Positions 43,064-51,424 of a stretch of DNA of 64,000 nt are shown here, in pieces. The notes under the pieces were generated by a model that was not told where the DNA came from, did not search any database, and was given only the letters and a program-made list of their open reading frames with translations. A program made the position numbers and the translations under genes. The stretch covers positions 1 through 64,000 of the forward strand of contig CANNFE010000009.1 of NCBI GenBank assembly GCA_947503775.1, written 5' to 3'. This DNA comes from an uncultured Paracoccaceae bacterium (lineage in GTDB: Bacteria; Pseudomonadota; Alphaproteobacteria; Rhodobacterales; Rhodobacteraceae). The stretch's first letter is position 1. Every line of letters begins with the position of its first letter.

Positions 43064-44139
43064 GAAGAGCTTACCTTTGCCGTCTCGTCGATTGCGATCG
43101 CGGTTGCCTGCGCGACACGCGCCGCCAGACGGTCAGAGAATCCAGACTGGCCCAACTGATAGGCAAGATAAAGGGCAGAGCCGACGCCGGTCGCATCCGC
43201 CGATCCGTGGCTTTTGACGACCGTGCCGTTCAGTCCAAGAAAGACACCGCCGTTCACGCGGCGCGGATCTACCCGTTTGCGAAACCTCTGGAGCGATGTG
43301 TAGGCCAGAAGGGCCGCGATGCGAGAGAGGGGGGTCTTCTTGAACGCGGCCTTCAGAAGCTGGCCGATGAGGTTGGCGGTGCCTTCGCCGGTCTTGAGCG
43401 CGACATTCCCGGTAAAGCCGTCGGTGACGATGACATCGACCTTTTCGGACGGGATGTCGCCGCCTTCGATGAAGCCGACATAGTCGAATTCGCCCTGCGG
43501 GGCGGCGCGCGCGATCATGTCGTTCGCCAGTTTGAGCTCGGCGCGGCCCTTATGCTCTTCGGTGCCGACATTGAGAAGGCCGACGCGGGGCCGCTGGATC
43601 TCCATGCCGTTGCGGGCATAGCTGGCGCCCATCAGGGCGAAGGTCAGCAAATCCTCGTGATCGGCGCGAATATCGGCTCCCACATCGAGCATGACGTTGA
43701 AGCCGCCCTTGTTGAGCGAAGGCCAGAGGCAGGCGATGGCGGGCCGGTTGACCCCTTCCGCCTTCCGAAGCCGGACCATCGAGACCGCCATGAGCGCGCC
43801 TGTATTGCCGCAGGATACGCAGACGGAGGCCTCGCCATTGCGGACAGCCTCGATGGCGGCCCACATCGATGTGCCTTTGCCGTTGCGCATGACCTGCGAG
43901 GGCTTGTCCGTCATCTGCACGACGCCGTCGGCATGCCGGATCTCGACCTTGTCTTCGATCTTGCGCTTGATGACCTGCTTTTCCAGCTGGTCCTTGTCGC
44001 CGTGCAAAAGGACGCGGGCCTCGGGATTGCGCTTGAGAAAACGGGCAAGGCCCGCAACAACCGTTGCAGGCCCGTTGTCACCTCCCATTGCGTCAATGGA
44101 AAGCGAGAAGTGATCCGATTTTGAACTGCCGTCTTGCAT
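43060..44139 (-). CDS. plsX: Phosphate acyltransferase PlsX
   Basis: 359-aa enzyme that converts acyl-ACP to acyl-phosphate for the PlsY step of phospholipid synthesis. Family motifs: '[11 protein letters not shown]' (about residues 14-24), 'SCGNTGALM' (about 109-117), and '[14 protein letters not shown]' (about 239-252). I chose the ATG at 44139 ([11 protein letters not shown]); the frame is open to 44223 through the rpmF gene, which is a shadow. It is followed by fabH with a four-base overlap and preceded by rpmF 22 bases upstream. Confidence 0.96.
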   Translation of the reverse strand: MQDGSSKSDHFSLSIDAMGGDNGPATVVAGLARFLKRNPEARVLLHGDKDQLEKQVIKRKIEDKVEIRHADGVVQMTDKPSQVMRNGKGTSMWAAIEAVRNGEASVCVSCGNTGALMAVSMVRLRKAEGVNRPAIACLWPSLNKGGFNVMLDVGADIRADHEDLLTFALMGASYARNGMEIQRPRVGLLNVGTEEHKGRAELKLANDMIARAAPQGEFDYVGFIEGGDIPSEKVDVIVTDGFTGNVALKTGEGTANLIGQLLKAAFKKTPLSRIAALLAYTSLQRFRKRVDPRRVNGGVFLGLNGTVVKSHGSADATGVGSALYLAYQLGQSGFSDRLAARVAQATAIAIDETAKVSSS

Positions 44140-44161
44140 CACCGGCCCGCCCGAAGCGGGC

Positions 44162-44368
44162 TTATGCTGCGTCTTCGTCGATATCGATATCGTCGACCAT
44201 GGAGACGACTTCCCGCTCGTCATAGTGGCCGCAGGCCGGGCAGACGTGATGCGGGCGTTTCAGTTCGCCGCAATTGCTGCATTCGTTCGGGTTCGCGCCC
44301 GACAATGCGTGATGGGACCGGCGCTGGTTGCGGCGCGCCTTGGAAATCTTGTTCTGAGGGACAGCCAT
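44162..44368 (-). CDS. rpmF: 50S ribosomal protein L32
   Basis: 68-aa ribosomal protein. The conserved start [20 protein letters not shown] and the zinc ribbon [17 protein letters not shown] are present (CxxC...CxxC). An acidic C-terminal tail ('[10 protein letters not shown]') is typical of alphaproteobacterial L32. It lies 152 bases after yceD; a small hairpin GGCGGC-aaaa-GCCGCC (44433-44448) in the leader could be an attenuator or processing site, though it lacks a T-run. Confidence 0.98.
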   Translation of the reverse strand: MAVPQNKISKARRNQRRSHHALSGANPNECSNCGELKRPHHVCPACGHYDEREVVSMVDDIDIDEDAA

Positions 44369-44520
44369 GTCTCAACCTCGGGATGGGCAGGGCATTTGGC
44401 CCCGGCGTTTCTATTCTGGTCCAACGAAATGAGGCGGCAAAAGCCGCCCGATCGGGAGGCCGCGAACATACTGCGTTTGCGCGCCCGCGCAAGCCCTTTT
44501 CGGGCGCGACGCGGCGGCGC

Positions 44521-45072
44521 TTATTTCTCGTTGTTTTTCAACTGATCGCGCAGGTTCGACAGCCCCGCAAAGGGGCGCGCATCCTCATCGCGCATTGCCT
44601 GTTTGCCCGGCTCGGTGAAGACGGCCTGACCCGTCTCGGCGCCCTCCTTGCGGGGAAAGGGCGGAATGGCGAGGGTCAGCGCCTCGAGAATGAAGGCGAA
44701 GACGTCGATTCGGTCCGTCAGCGGCTCGAGCGTGTCATCGTCCGGCATCTCGATCTCGGCATTCGCGCTGTCGGGGACATCCGGCATATGGCGGGTGAAG
44801 GTGCGCCGGATCTCTTCGTCGATGCGCGTCGTGACCGGATCGAGCGTCACGCTGCAGGGCTGGACGATCGTTGCGCCAAAATGGCCGGTCAACTGCCAGT
44901 CAGACCCGGCGACCGGAGACATCCGTCCGGTGAAGGTCAGCTTTTTCAGTGCGCTCAGATCCAGCTCTTGCGCGATGGCCTGCCGCTCCTGGGGGGTGGG
45001 GGTCAGCTCGATCTCGGTGGCGTGATTGGCGGGCAGGTCGGCAATGCGCAGGACATGCTCTGGCATCGACAT
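44521..45072 (-). CDS. yceD: DUF177 (YceD) family 23S rRNA accumulation protein
   Basis: 183-aa YceD-family protein, genetically linked to 23S rRNA accumulation in other bacteria. 'RIADLPANHATEIELTP' at the N-terminus, 'GATIVQPCSVTLDPVTTRIDEE' (about residues 65-86; the conserved CxRC-like element reduced to one Cys) and the terminal 'FAGLSNLRDQLK' (family 'PFAxLxxLK' end) fit. The start at 45072 has AAGGA at eight bases; the second Met at 45066 is an alternative, and the longer open frame runs through bamE. It is the first gene of the rpmF-plsX-fabH operon and divergent from bamE. Confidence 0.9.
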   Translation of the reverse strand: MSMPEHVLRIADLPANHATEIELTPTPQERQAIAQELDLSALKKLTFTGRMSPVAGSDWQLTGHFGATIVQPCSVTLDPVTTRIDEEIRRTFTRHMPDVPDSANAEIEMPDDDTLEPLTDRIDVFAFILEALTLAIPPFPRKEGAETGQAVFTEPGKQAMRDEDARPFAGLSNLRDQLKNNEK

Positions 45073-45181
45073 GGAGGCATCCTTCTTGAACAGGCGGGCA
45101 GGCTTGATGTAGTGCAGATAAAGAGTTGGAACGAGCACGACAAGCGCACGTCCGGCAGAGATGATGCGCGAGAGGACGAGA

Positions 45182-45640
45182 ATGGGCAGGGTCCGGAAGG
45201 CGTTGAGCACGCTCACGCTGATCATGGCAGCACTGGCGTTGGCGGGGTGCGTGGCACAGTTCCGCAACCACGGCTATGCGCCGACAGACGAAGAGCTGGG
45301 GGATGTCCTGATCGGGCTCGATACACGCGACAGTGTGATCGATACATTCGGCCCCCCGACGACGGGGGGCGTTCTTCAGGACAGCGCCGTTATCTACGTC
45401 GCATCGCGCTGGCGCTATTATGGCGCGTTCAGACCGGAGATCATCGACCGGCAGCTCGTGGCGTTTTCGTTCGATCCAGACGGGCTGCTCTCTAACGTAG
45501 AGAGGTTCACCTTGCAGGACGGGCGTGTCGTCGCTCTGTCGCGGCGTGTGACCAATAGCGGCGTGACGAATACGGGCTTTATCCGTCAGCTTCTGGGCAA
45601 TCTGGGCCGGCTCGACAATACGGCGCTCTTCGGGAACTAG
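45182..45640 (+). CDS. bamE: Outer membrane protein assembly factor BamE (SmpA/OmlA)
   Basis: 152-aa outer-membrane lipoprotein of the BAM complex. The lipobox LAGC puts the acylated cysteine at residue 23 after MGRVRKALSTLTLIMAALA. The BamE domain follows ('LIGLDTRDSVIDTFGPPTTGG', 'ALSRRVTNSG'). I chose the ATG at 45182 because GAGAGGACGAGA precedes it and it gives a compact signal peptide; ATGs at 45161/45164 would add seven or six residues. The stop overlaps the convergent msrB by four bases. Confidence 0.92.
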   Translation: MGRVRKALSTLTLIMAALALAGCVAQFRNHGYAPTDEELGDVLIGLDTRDSVIDTFGPPTTGGVLQDSAVIYVASRWRYYGAFRPEIIDRQLVAFSFDPDGLLSNVERFTLQDGRVVALSRRVTNSGVTNTGFIRQLLGNLGRLDNTALFGN

Positions 45641-46038
45641 TCCGCAGGCTCGAAGTCGAGGGCGACCCCGTTGATGCAATAGCGAAGGCCTGTCGGTTGG
45701 GGGCCGTCCGGGAAGACGTGACCCAGATGCCCCTCGCACCGATTGCAGTGCACTTCCGTCCGGCGCATAAAAAACGAGCGATCTTCCTTTTCGGCAACAT
45801 TCTCGGCGGCAATCGGCGCATAGAAGCTGGGCCAACCGGTTCCGCTTTCGAACTTGGTCTCGGATTCGAAGAGAGGCAGCGCGCAGCCCTTGCAAAAGAA
45901 GGTTCCGGGCGCTTTGGGGAAGTCGTCATGGGTGCCCGCACGTTCGGTGCCATGCTTGCGCAGAACGCGAAAGGCCTCGGCGGACAGTTGCTCTTTCCAC
46001 TCAGCTTCGGATTTTTCTACTTTATCCATGATCATCAT
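45637..46038 (-). CDS. msrB: Peptide-methionine (R)-S-oxide reductase MsrB
   Basis: 133-aa repair enzyme reducing methionine-R-sulfoxide in proteins. The two zinc CxxC pairs are 'CKGC' and 'CNRC', the catalytic cysteine is in 'GLRYCINGVALDFEP' and the substrate motif 'GTGWPSFYAP' is intact. Three closely spaced in-frame ATGs (46038, 46035, 46029) are possible starts; AAAGGA lies best for 46035. Transcribed alone and divergent from olsB. Confidence 0.95.
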   Translation of the reverse strand: MMIMDKVEKSEAEWKEQLSAEAFRVLRKHGTERAGTHDDFPKAPGTFFCKGCALPLFESETKFESGTGWPSFYAPIAAENVAEKEDRSFFMRRTEVHCNRCEGHLGHVFPDGPQPTGLRYCINGVALDFEPAD

Positions 46039-46104
46039 AATCCTTTGATACGTTTAACTCCAATGTAGCGACGCAATAAGGCTCGCCAAGATGGTGCAAA
46101 CGCG

Positions 46105-46827
46105 ATGACACTACTCAGACGGGGGCGGCTTACGGCCCGCCTCGCTGAAACGTCAGACGATCTCAAGCAGGCGCAGGCCCTGCGGCATCGCGCCTTCTTT
46201 GGCTGCGAGGGCCGGGATGCGGATGCCTATGACGCGCGGTGCCAACATGTTCTTGTCGAAGACGAGGGCACGCTCGTTTGCTGCTTTCGGGTGCTTGGCC
46301 TGACGGGCGGATCGCAGATCGGCACGAGCTATTCTGCGCAGTTCTACGATCTGAGCGCGCTTGAAGAGTTCGAGCGCCCGGTCATCGAGATGGGCCGCTT
46401 TTGCGTCGCGCCGGGCGTGCAAGATCCGGATGTGCTGCGGGTGGCATGGGGGGCGATGACGCGGCTTGTGGATGACGGGGGATACGGATTGCTGATCGGC
46501 TGCTCGTCGTTCAAGGGCACCGATCCTGCGCCCTATGCGGATACGTTCGGCCTTTTGGCCGGGCGTCACGTGGCCCCGAAACGCTGGCGTCCGGGGCGGA
46601 GCGCCCGTCAGGTCGTCTCGCTCGGCAAGGCGCTTTTGCCGGGGCGCGTGGCGGCAGCGACGCGGGCGATGCCACCGCTTCTGCGGACCTATCTGCGGAT
46701 GGGTGGTTGGGTGAGCGATCATGCGGTGATCGATCGCGCGATGGGGACGCTGCATGTCTTTACCGGGGTCGAGGTCGACCGGGTGCCGCAGCATCGCGCC
46801 CGCGCGCTCAGGGCGATTGCCGGCTGA
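46105..46827 (+). CDS. olsB: L-ornithine N(alpha)-acyltransferase OlsB
   Basis: 240-aa GNAT-related acyltransferase matching OlsB, which makes 3-hydroxyacyl-ornithine, the first step to ornithine lipids. Family-like features: 'QALRHRAFFG' near residue 25, 'DARCQHVLVED' (about 43-53), 'YSAQFYDLSALEEF' and 'IEMGRFCVAP' (about 94-103), and 'GLLIGCSSFKGTD'. In several roseobacters the second-step enzyme OlsA is encoded next to OlsB; here an ABC-F gene follows, so OlsA must be elsewhere or absent. Assignment is by pattern and is fairly secure. Confidence 0.85.
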   Translation: MTLLRRGRLTARLAETSDDLKQAQALRHRAFFGCEGRDADAYDARCQHVLVEDEGTLVCCFRVLGLTGGSQIGTSYSAQFYDLSALEEFERPVIEMGRFCVAPGVQDPDVLRVAWGAMTRLVDDGGYGLLIGCSSFKGTDPAPYADTFGLLAGRHVAPKRWRPGRSARQVVSLGKALLPGRVAAATRAMPPLLRTYLRMGGWVSDHAVIDRAMGTLHVFTGVEVDRVPQHRARALRAIAG

Positions 46828-46869
46828 GATCGGTTGATCCTTTGGCCGCTGCGCTTTAGCTGACGCGCC

Positions 46870-48675
46870 ATGGCACGCGCACCTCTTCTTCAGCTTTCGG
46901 GCATATCGCTTACCTTCGGGGGCGATCCGGTTTTCTCAGATCTCGATGCGGTCGTGCAGGCCGGGGATCGGGTCGCGTTGGTCGGGCGCAATGGGTCGGG
47001 GAAATCCACGCTTCTCAAGGTGATGGCCGGTCTTGTTGAGGTCGATCGCGGGCAAGTGACTGTCCCGCCGGGAATCAGCGTCGGTTATATGGAGCAGGAG
47101 CCGTCGATGGCGGGCTTCGCGACGCTTGGCGATTACGCCGCGAGCGGTCTGGAGCCGGGTGAGGCCTACCGGGTCGAGATGGTCGCAGATGGGCTGAAGT
47201 TCGATCCGTCGGCCAGCGTGGAGACCGCCAGCGGCGGCGAGCGGCGCCGCGCGGCACTGGCAAAGCTGATGGCAGAGGCGCCCGATCTGATGCTGCTGGA
47301 TGAGCCCACCAACCATCTTGATATCGAAGCGATCGCCTGGCTCGAGGCGGAGCTGAAGGGAACGCGCGCGGCCTTCGTCCTGATTTCGCATGACAGGGCA
47401 TTTCTGCGCGAGCTGACCCGCGCAACCCTTTGGATCGACAGGGGATCTGTGCGGCGGCAGGAGGACGGGTTTGCGGCGTTCGAAAGCTGGCGCGACAAGG
47501 TCTGGGACGAAGAGGACATGCAGCGGCACAAGCTGGATCGCAAGATCAAGGCGGAGGCGCGCTGGGCGGTGGAGGGCATTTCGGCCCGGCGCAAGCGCAA
47601 TCAGGGGCGCGTGCGGGCCTTGGGCGATCTGCGCCGCGAAAGGGCCGAGATGATCCGCCGGCAAGGCCCGGCCGCCATGGCGCTGGAGGCCGGACCGAAA
47701 AGCGGCAAGCGGGTGATCGAAGCGCGCGGCTTGTCCAAGACCTTCGGCGGCAAGGCCATCGTCTCGGATTTCTCGATCAGGATCGCGCGGGGAGACAGGA
47801 TCGCCTTCGTTGGCCCGAATGGTGTAGGAAAGACGAGCCTTTTGAAGATGTTGCTGGGCGTTCTTGATCTTGATGCCGGAGAGGTCGTTCTTGGTACCAA
47901 TCTTGAGATTGCGGTCCTCGATCAGACGCGCGATCAGCTTGATCCCGATATGTCGCTTTGGGAAAGCCTGACCGGCGACAAGGAGATGCGCGTTGCGGGC
48001 GCGGCCGATCAGGTAATGGTGCGCGGGCAGCCCAAACATGTCGTGGGATATCTCAAGGAGTTCCTCTTTTCGGATGCGCAGGCGCGCGCGCCGGTCCGGT
48101 CTTTGTCGGGCGGGGAGAAGGCGCGGCTGCTGCTGGCCAAGATCATGGCGCAGCAAAGCAATCTGCTGGTTCTCGACGAGCCGACCAACGATCTGGATGT
48201 GGAGACGCTGGATCTGTTGCAGGAATTGATCGGGGACTATGATGGAACGGTCCTGCTGGTCTCTCATGACAGGGATTTCCTTGACCGCGTTGCCACGACG
48301 ACGATCGCGATGGAGGGCAATGGCCGCGCGATCGCCTATGCGGGCGGGTGGAGCGACTACGTCGATCAGCGGAAGGCCGCGAAGGCCGTGGAGCCTGCCA
48401 AGAGCCCCGGGTCTGCGGCAAAAGCCAGATCGCCAGCAGCCGAGAAGGCGGAGGGGCTGAACTTCACCGAACGCCATAGGCTCGAGACATTGCCCGCCGA
48501 TATCGAGCGGCTGGAAGCGGAGATCGCCAAGCTCGAGGCGCTTCTTGGCGATCCCGAGCTTTACACCCGCGAGCCGGTCAAGTTCGCGAAGGCCAGCGAA
48601 GCCTTGGTCGAGCGTCAGGGGCGGCTCGAGGCCGCCGAGACCGATTGGCTTGAGCTGAGCGAACGGGATCAGTGA
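46870..48675 (+). CDS. ABC-F family ATPase (Uup-like)
   Basis: 601-aa soluble tandem ATPase. First cassette: Walker A GRNGSGKST (about 38-46), signature 'ASGGERRRA', Walker B 'LMLLDEPTNHLD'. Second: GPNGVGKTS (about 316-324), 'LSGGEKARL', 'LLVLDEPTNDLD'. The C-terminal coiled coil ('LPADIERLEAEIAKLEALL', about 540-598) is characteristic of Uup, which binds DNA and ribosomes and affects transposon excision and translation. It lies 42 bases after olsB and may share its transcript. Uup is favoured over EttA because of the C-terminal coil; exact function is inferred. Confidence 0.92.
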   Translation: MARAPLLQLSGISLTFGGDPVFSDLDAVVQAGDRVALVGRNGSGKSTLLKVMAGLVEVDRGQVTVPPGISVGYMEQEPSMAGFATLGDYAASGLEPGEAYRVEMVADGLKFDPSASVETASGGERRRAALAKLMAEAPDLMLLDEPTNHLDIEAIAWLEAELKGTRAAFVLISHDRAFLRELTRATLWIDRGSVRRQEDGFAAFESWRDKVWDEEDMQRHKLDRKIKAEARWAVEGISARRKRNQGRVRALGDLRRERAEMIRRQGPAAMALEAGPKSGKRVIEARGLSKTFGGKAIVSDFSIRIARGDRIAFVGPNGVGKTSLLKMLLGVLDLDAGEVVLGTNLEIAVLDQTRDQLDPDMSLWESLTGDKEMRVAGAADQVMVRGQPKHVVGYLKEFLFSDAQARAPVRSLSGGEKARLLLAKIMAQQSNLLVLDEPTNDLDVETLDLLQELIGDYDGTVLLVSHDRDFLDRVATTTIAMEGNGRAIAYAGGWSDYVDQRKAAKAVEPAKSPGSAAKARSPAAEKAEGLNFTERHRLETLPADIERLEAEIAKLEALLGDPELYTREPVKFAKASEALVERQGRLEAAETDWLELSERDQ

Positions 48676-48693
48676 CCGATGCGGCTGGCGCCG

Positions 48694-49428
48694 TCACTGC
48701 ATGCGAAGCGCGCCGTCCAGACGGATCGTGGTGCCATTCAAATAGTCGCATTCGATGATGAACCGGACGAGGGCGGCGAACTCTGCCGGATCGCCGAGCC
48801 GGCCCGGGAAGGTGACGTCGCGGGCGAGGCCTGCCATCACCTCTTCGCCCAGTCCTTCGAGCATCGGCGTGCGGAAGATCCCCGGCGCGATCGCCATGAC
48901 GCGGATCTTGGCCCGGGCCAGATCGCGTGCCATCGGCAGCGACAGCCCGGCGATCCCGGCCTTTGAGGCTGCATAGGCGGCCTGGCCCTTTTGCCCGTCG
49001 AAGGCGGCAATTGAGGCGGTGTTGATGATGACGCCGCCTCCTACCGCCTCGATATGAGCGGCAGCGAGACGGGCGATGTTGAAGCTGCCCTTGAGATTGA
49101 TGTCGACGGTTCGGGAAAAGCTGCCAAGCCGGTGCGGGCCATCTTTGCCGAGCGTCTTCTCGGCGGTCGCGATCCCCGCGCAATTTACGGCGACGGTCAG
49201 ACCGTCCATGGCTTGGGCGGCCTTTTCGATGGCGGATTGGCTCGATGCTTCGTCCGTCACGTCGGTTTGGTGGAAATGCGCGCCGAGCGTTTGGGCGGCA
49301 CTTGCGCCTTCGGGGTCGCGGTCGAGGATCGTGACCTGGCCGCCTGCGTCAATCAGGGCTTTGGCGGTTGCCGCGCCGAGCCCTGAGGCGCCGCCGGTGA
49401 CGACGGCCTTGATGTCTTTTGCTTCCAT
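48694..49428 (-). CDS. SDR oxidoreductase, 3-hydroxyacyl-CoA dehydrogenase type-2 (HSD10)-like
   Basis: 244-aa short-chain dehydrogenase. The cofactor motif TGGASGLG (about residues 11-18), an acidic residue after beta-2 ('ILDRD', NAD preference), 'NCAGIA' (about 82-87) and the catalytic set Ser in 'NTASIAAFDGQKG' with 'YAASK' (Tyr/Lys about 155-159) are intact. Overall pattern, including 'IARDLA'-like and 'FPGRLGDPAEFAALV' and 'LNGTTIRLDGALRM', matches HSD10-type 3-hydroxyacyl-CoA dehydrogenases acting on branched or short acyl-CoAs. It lies nine bases after the PEP-mutase-family gene, so the two form an operon. Confidence 0.88.
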   Translation of the reverse strand: MEAKDIKAVVTGGASGLGAATAKALIDAGGQVTILDRDPEGASAAQTLGAHFHQTDVTDEASSQSAIEKAAQAMDGLTVAVNCAGIATAEKTLGKDGPHRLGSFSRTVDINLKGSFNIARLAAAHIEAVGGGVIINTASIAAFDGQKGQAAYAASKAGIAGLSLPMARDLARAKIRVMAIAPGIFRTPMLEGLGEEVMAGLARDVTFPGRLGDPAEFAALVRFIIECDYLNGTTIRLDGALRMQ

Positions 49429-49437
49429 GAATGTCCT

Positions 49438-50253
49438 TTAGTTGCCTGAAAGCATATCGTCGATGCCGAAGGCGGCGCTTGTTTTCGTGAGCGCGGTGAA
49501 ATCGCCGTCCATCATGCCGTGCGCCGCCTCCATCATCGTGTGTTGCATGGCGCGGGCGAGGGCCGCTCCGATGGACAGGCGAGCGATGCCGATTTCGGCA
49601 TAGGCCGAACGGGGCTCTTTGGCGAAGCGGCCCGCGACAAGGGCGTTGACCGGCGCCTTGACCGATGCGGCAAGGCGGGCGAGCGCGGCCATGTCGGGAG
49701 GAAGAGGCGCATAGAGGCAATCGGCGCCGGCCTCTTCAAAGGCCTGAATGCGGGCTGTGGCTTCGGCCTCGTCATAGGCATCGATCATGAGACCATCGGC
49801 GCGCGCGGTCAGCACGAAATCCTTGGGAAGCGCGCGGGCGGCAGAGGCGGCGGCCCGGATCCGCTCGACCGCGAGATCGCGGTCGTAGGCCGTTTGATCG
49901 GCAAGGGCGACATCCTCAATGCAGATCCCGGCCAGCCCCGCTTCGGCAGCCAGGCGGACGGTTTCGGCGCAGGTGTCCGGATCGTCCCCGAACCCGTTTT
50001 CGAAATCGCCTTGAACGGGCAGGGATGTCGCAGCCGCGATGTCCTGGGCATGGGCCAAGGCCTCGTCCCGGGTGACTTGCCCGCCATCGGGACGGCCTAG
50101 AATGTAGGCATGTGCCGCCGACGAGGTGGCGAGCGCGTTCACGCCCAGATGTGCCATGACCCGCGCGGTGCCCTGGTCCCAGACATTGACCATCAAGAAC
50201 GGGTCGCCGGGTTTGTGAAGCGCGCGGAAGGTGGAGCCGGGATCGTGTGTCAT
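49438..50253 (-). CDS. Isocitrate lyase/PEP mutase family protein
   Basis: 271-aa TIM-barrel lyase of the ICL/PEPM superfamily. Mg-binding acidic motif 'GDFENGFGDD' (about residues 78-87), 'ICIEDVA' (about 105-111) and 'VLTARADGL' (about 147-155) are in place, but the KKCGH-type catalytic loop of true isocitrate lyases is absent. Members of this subgroup include oxaloacetate decarboxylases and 2-methylisocitrate-lyase-like enzymes acting on 2-oxo or 2-hydroxy acids. First gene of a pair with the HSD10-like SDR; the pathway is not clear. Confidence 0.85.
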   Translation of the reverse strand: MTHDPGSTFRALHKPGDPFLMVNVWDQGTARVMAHLGVNALATSSAAHAYILGRPDGGQVTRDEALAHAQDIAAATSLPVQGDFENGFGDDPDTCAETVRLAAEAGLAGICIEDVALADQTAYDRDLAVERIRAAASAARALPKDFVLTARADGLMIDAYDEAEATARIQAFEEAGADCLYAPLPPDMAALARLAASVKAPVNALVAGRFAKEPRSAYAEIGIARLSIGAALARAMQHTMMEAAHGMMDGDFTALTKTSAAFGIDDMLSGN

Positions 50254-50342
50254 GGGAAGGCCTTTCTATTAGATGTCGTATCAGTTTGAGCATGGAGGCG
50301 CCTGGATGCGGCCCGGATCCTGCGCAAAGAGAAGAGGGGCGG

Positions 50343-50810
50343 TCATTGCTCGCCCCGCTCTGCCGTGTCGCCCATCAGATATCGGGGACCGGCCCCTTTC
50401 TTGCGGGCCTGATCGGCCGGGTTGTGAAGCGCGCAGCGATCGAGCGACAGACATCCGCAACCGATGCAACCGTCGAGCGTGTCGCGCAATCGTTCCAGCC
50501 CGGCGATGCGGTCGTCGATTTCGGTTCGGAACTCCTTTGACATACGGGTCCAGTCGCTTCGCGTCGGCGGACGGCCATCGGGAAGCGTGCCCAGAAGGGT
50601 CGCGATGCGCGAGAGCGGAAAGCCAAGCTCCTGCGCGATCATCACGAAAGACAGCTTTCGGATATCCGAGCGGTCATAGCGCCGGTGACCTCCGGCATTG
50701 CGCAGTGGCGAAACGAGGCCCTTGGTCTCGTAAAAGCGGATCGCAGAGACGGCCAGACCGGTGCGATCCGCCAGATCGCCGATCGTCAGACCTTGGGAGA
50801 GGCGGGACAT
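50343..50810 (-). CDS. soxR: Redox-sensitive transcriptional activator SoxR
   Basis: 155-aa MerR-family regulator with the [2Fe-2S] cluster motif CIGCGCLSLDRC (CX2CXCX5C, about residues 119-130) that senses redox-active drugs and superoxide. The DNA-binding domain is at about 6-75 ('LTIGDLADRTGLAVSAIRFYE'). The start at 50810 gives MSRLSQGLTIG; the extension to 50846 overlaps the operator. It is divergent from a VOC-protein gene and shares with it a palindromic SoxR box at 50821-50836, which points to that gene as the direct target. Confidence 0.95.
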   Translation of the reverse strand: MSRLSQGLTIGDLADRTGLAVSAIRFYETKGLVSPLRNAGGHRRYDRSDIRKLSFVMIAQELGFPLSRIATLLGTLPDGRPPTRSDWTRMSKEFRTEIDDRIAGLERLRDTLDGCIGCGCLSLDRCALHNPADQARKKGAGPRYLMGDTAERGEQ

Positions 50811-50815
50811 AGCTC

Positions 50816-50846
50816 TTGATCTCAACCTTGGTTGAGAAATTATCAA
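50816..50846 (+). promoter_or_regulatory. SoxR box within a 19-bp-spacer promoter
   Basis: Perfect palindrome CTCAACCTTGGTTGAG (50821-50836) lies between a -35-like TTGATC (50816-50821) and a -10-like TATCAA (50841-50846), separated by exactly 19 bases. Long 19-bp spacers with the operator between the elements are characteristic of SoxR/MerR-activated promoters. Direction is toward the VOC gene at 50879. Confidence 0.85.
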
Positions 50847-50878
50847 CGATTCTCCAGACAGATCACAGGAGAAACAAG

Positions 50879-51256
50879 ATGGCGTCCTTGGAACATGTGA
50901 ACGTGACGGTGGCCGATGCCGCGCAAACAGCAGAGATGCTGTGCGATCTTTTCGGATGGCGGATCCGGTGGGAAGGCGACGTGATGATGGGCGGGCATTC
51001 CAAACATGTCGGCAATGAAGAGAGCTATCTGGCGATCTACAGTCCTGGCGATCCGCCCGATGCGGCAGGCTCGAGCTATGCCATGCGCGGCGGGCTCAAC
51101 CATATCGGCGTGGTGGTCAGCGATCTTGATGCGGTGGAAGAGAAGGTGAAAGCGCGCGGATACCGGCCCGAGAGCCATGCGGATTACGAGCCGGGCAAGC
51201 GGTTTTACTTCACCGAAGAGAACGGGATCGAGATCGAGGTCGTCAGCTACGCCTGA
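50879..51256 (+). CDS. VOC family protein (glyoxalase-like), predicted SoxR target
   Basis: 125-aa vicinal-oxygen-chelate protein with two beta-alpha-beta-beta-beta repeats. Metal-ligand positions are His6 ('SLEHVNVTV'), His in 'LNHIGVVV' (about 77) and Glu in 'NGIEIEVVSY' (about 120), consistent with a metal-binding lyase or dioxygenase. AGGAGAAAC precedes the ATG; the upstream in-frame ATG at 50816 lies in the promoter. Its promoter carries the SoxR box, so it is expected to be induced by redox-cycling compounds, as are VOC and monooxygenase genes in other SoxR regulons. Confidence 0.88.
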   Translation: MASLEHVNVTVADAAQTAEMLCDLFGWRIRWEGDVMMGGHSKHVGNEESYLAIYSPGDPPDAAGSSYAMRGGLNHIGVVVSDLDAVEEKVKARGYRPESHADYEPGKRFYFTEENGIEIEVVSYA

Positions 51257-51424
51257 GCCTTTTGGGTTTGCGATGGGGATCGGTCCGCGGTATGGATGCC
51301 TTATGAACGGCATCTGCATCATCTGCTGCATTATCCGCTGACATCCGTCGCGGGCCGCTCTTTCACGTTTTCCTTGATCGTTTGAGTTGCTAAGCCCGCG
51401 GCCACCCGCGCGCGAGGACGACCC

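Noticed and set aside
44433-44448. GGCGGC-aaaa-GCCGCC hairpin in the rpmF leader as a terminator
   Set aside because: Stem is short and no T-run follows on the minus strand; mentioned in the rpmF entry only as a possible processing site.
46936-48477. 513-codon minus-strand frame opposite the ABC-F gene
   Set aside because: Arg/His/Leu-rich shadow with no motifs; the ABC-F protein has both ATPase cassettes intact.
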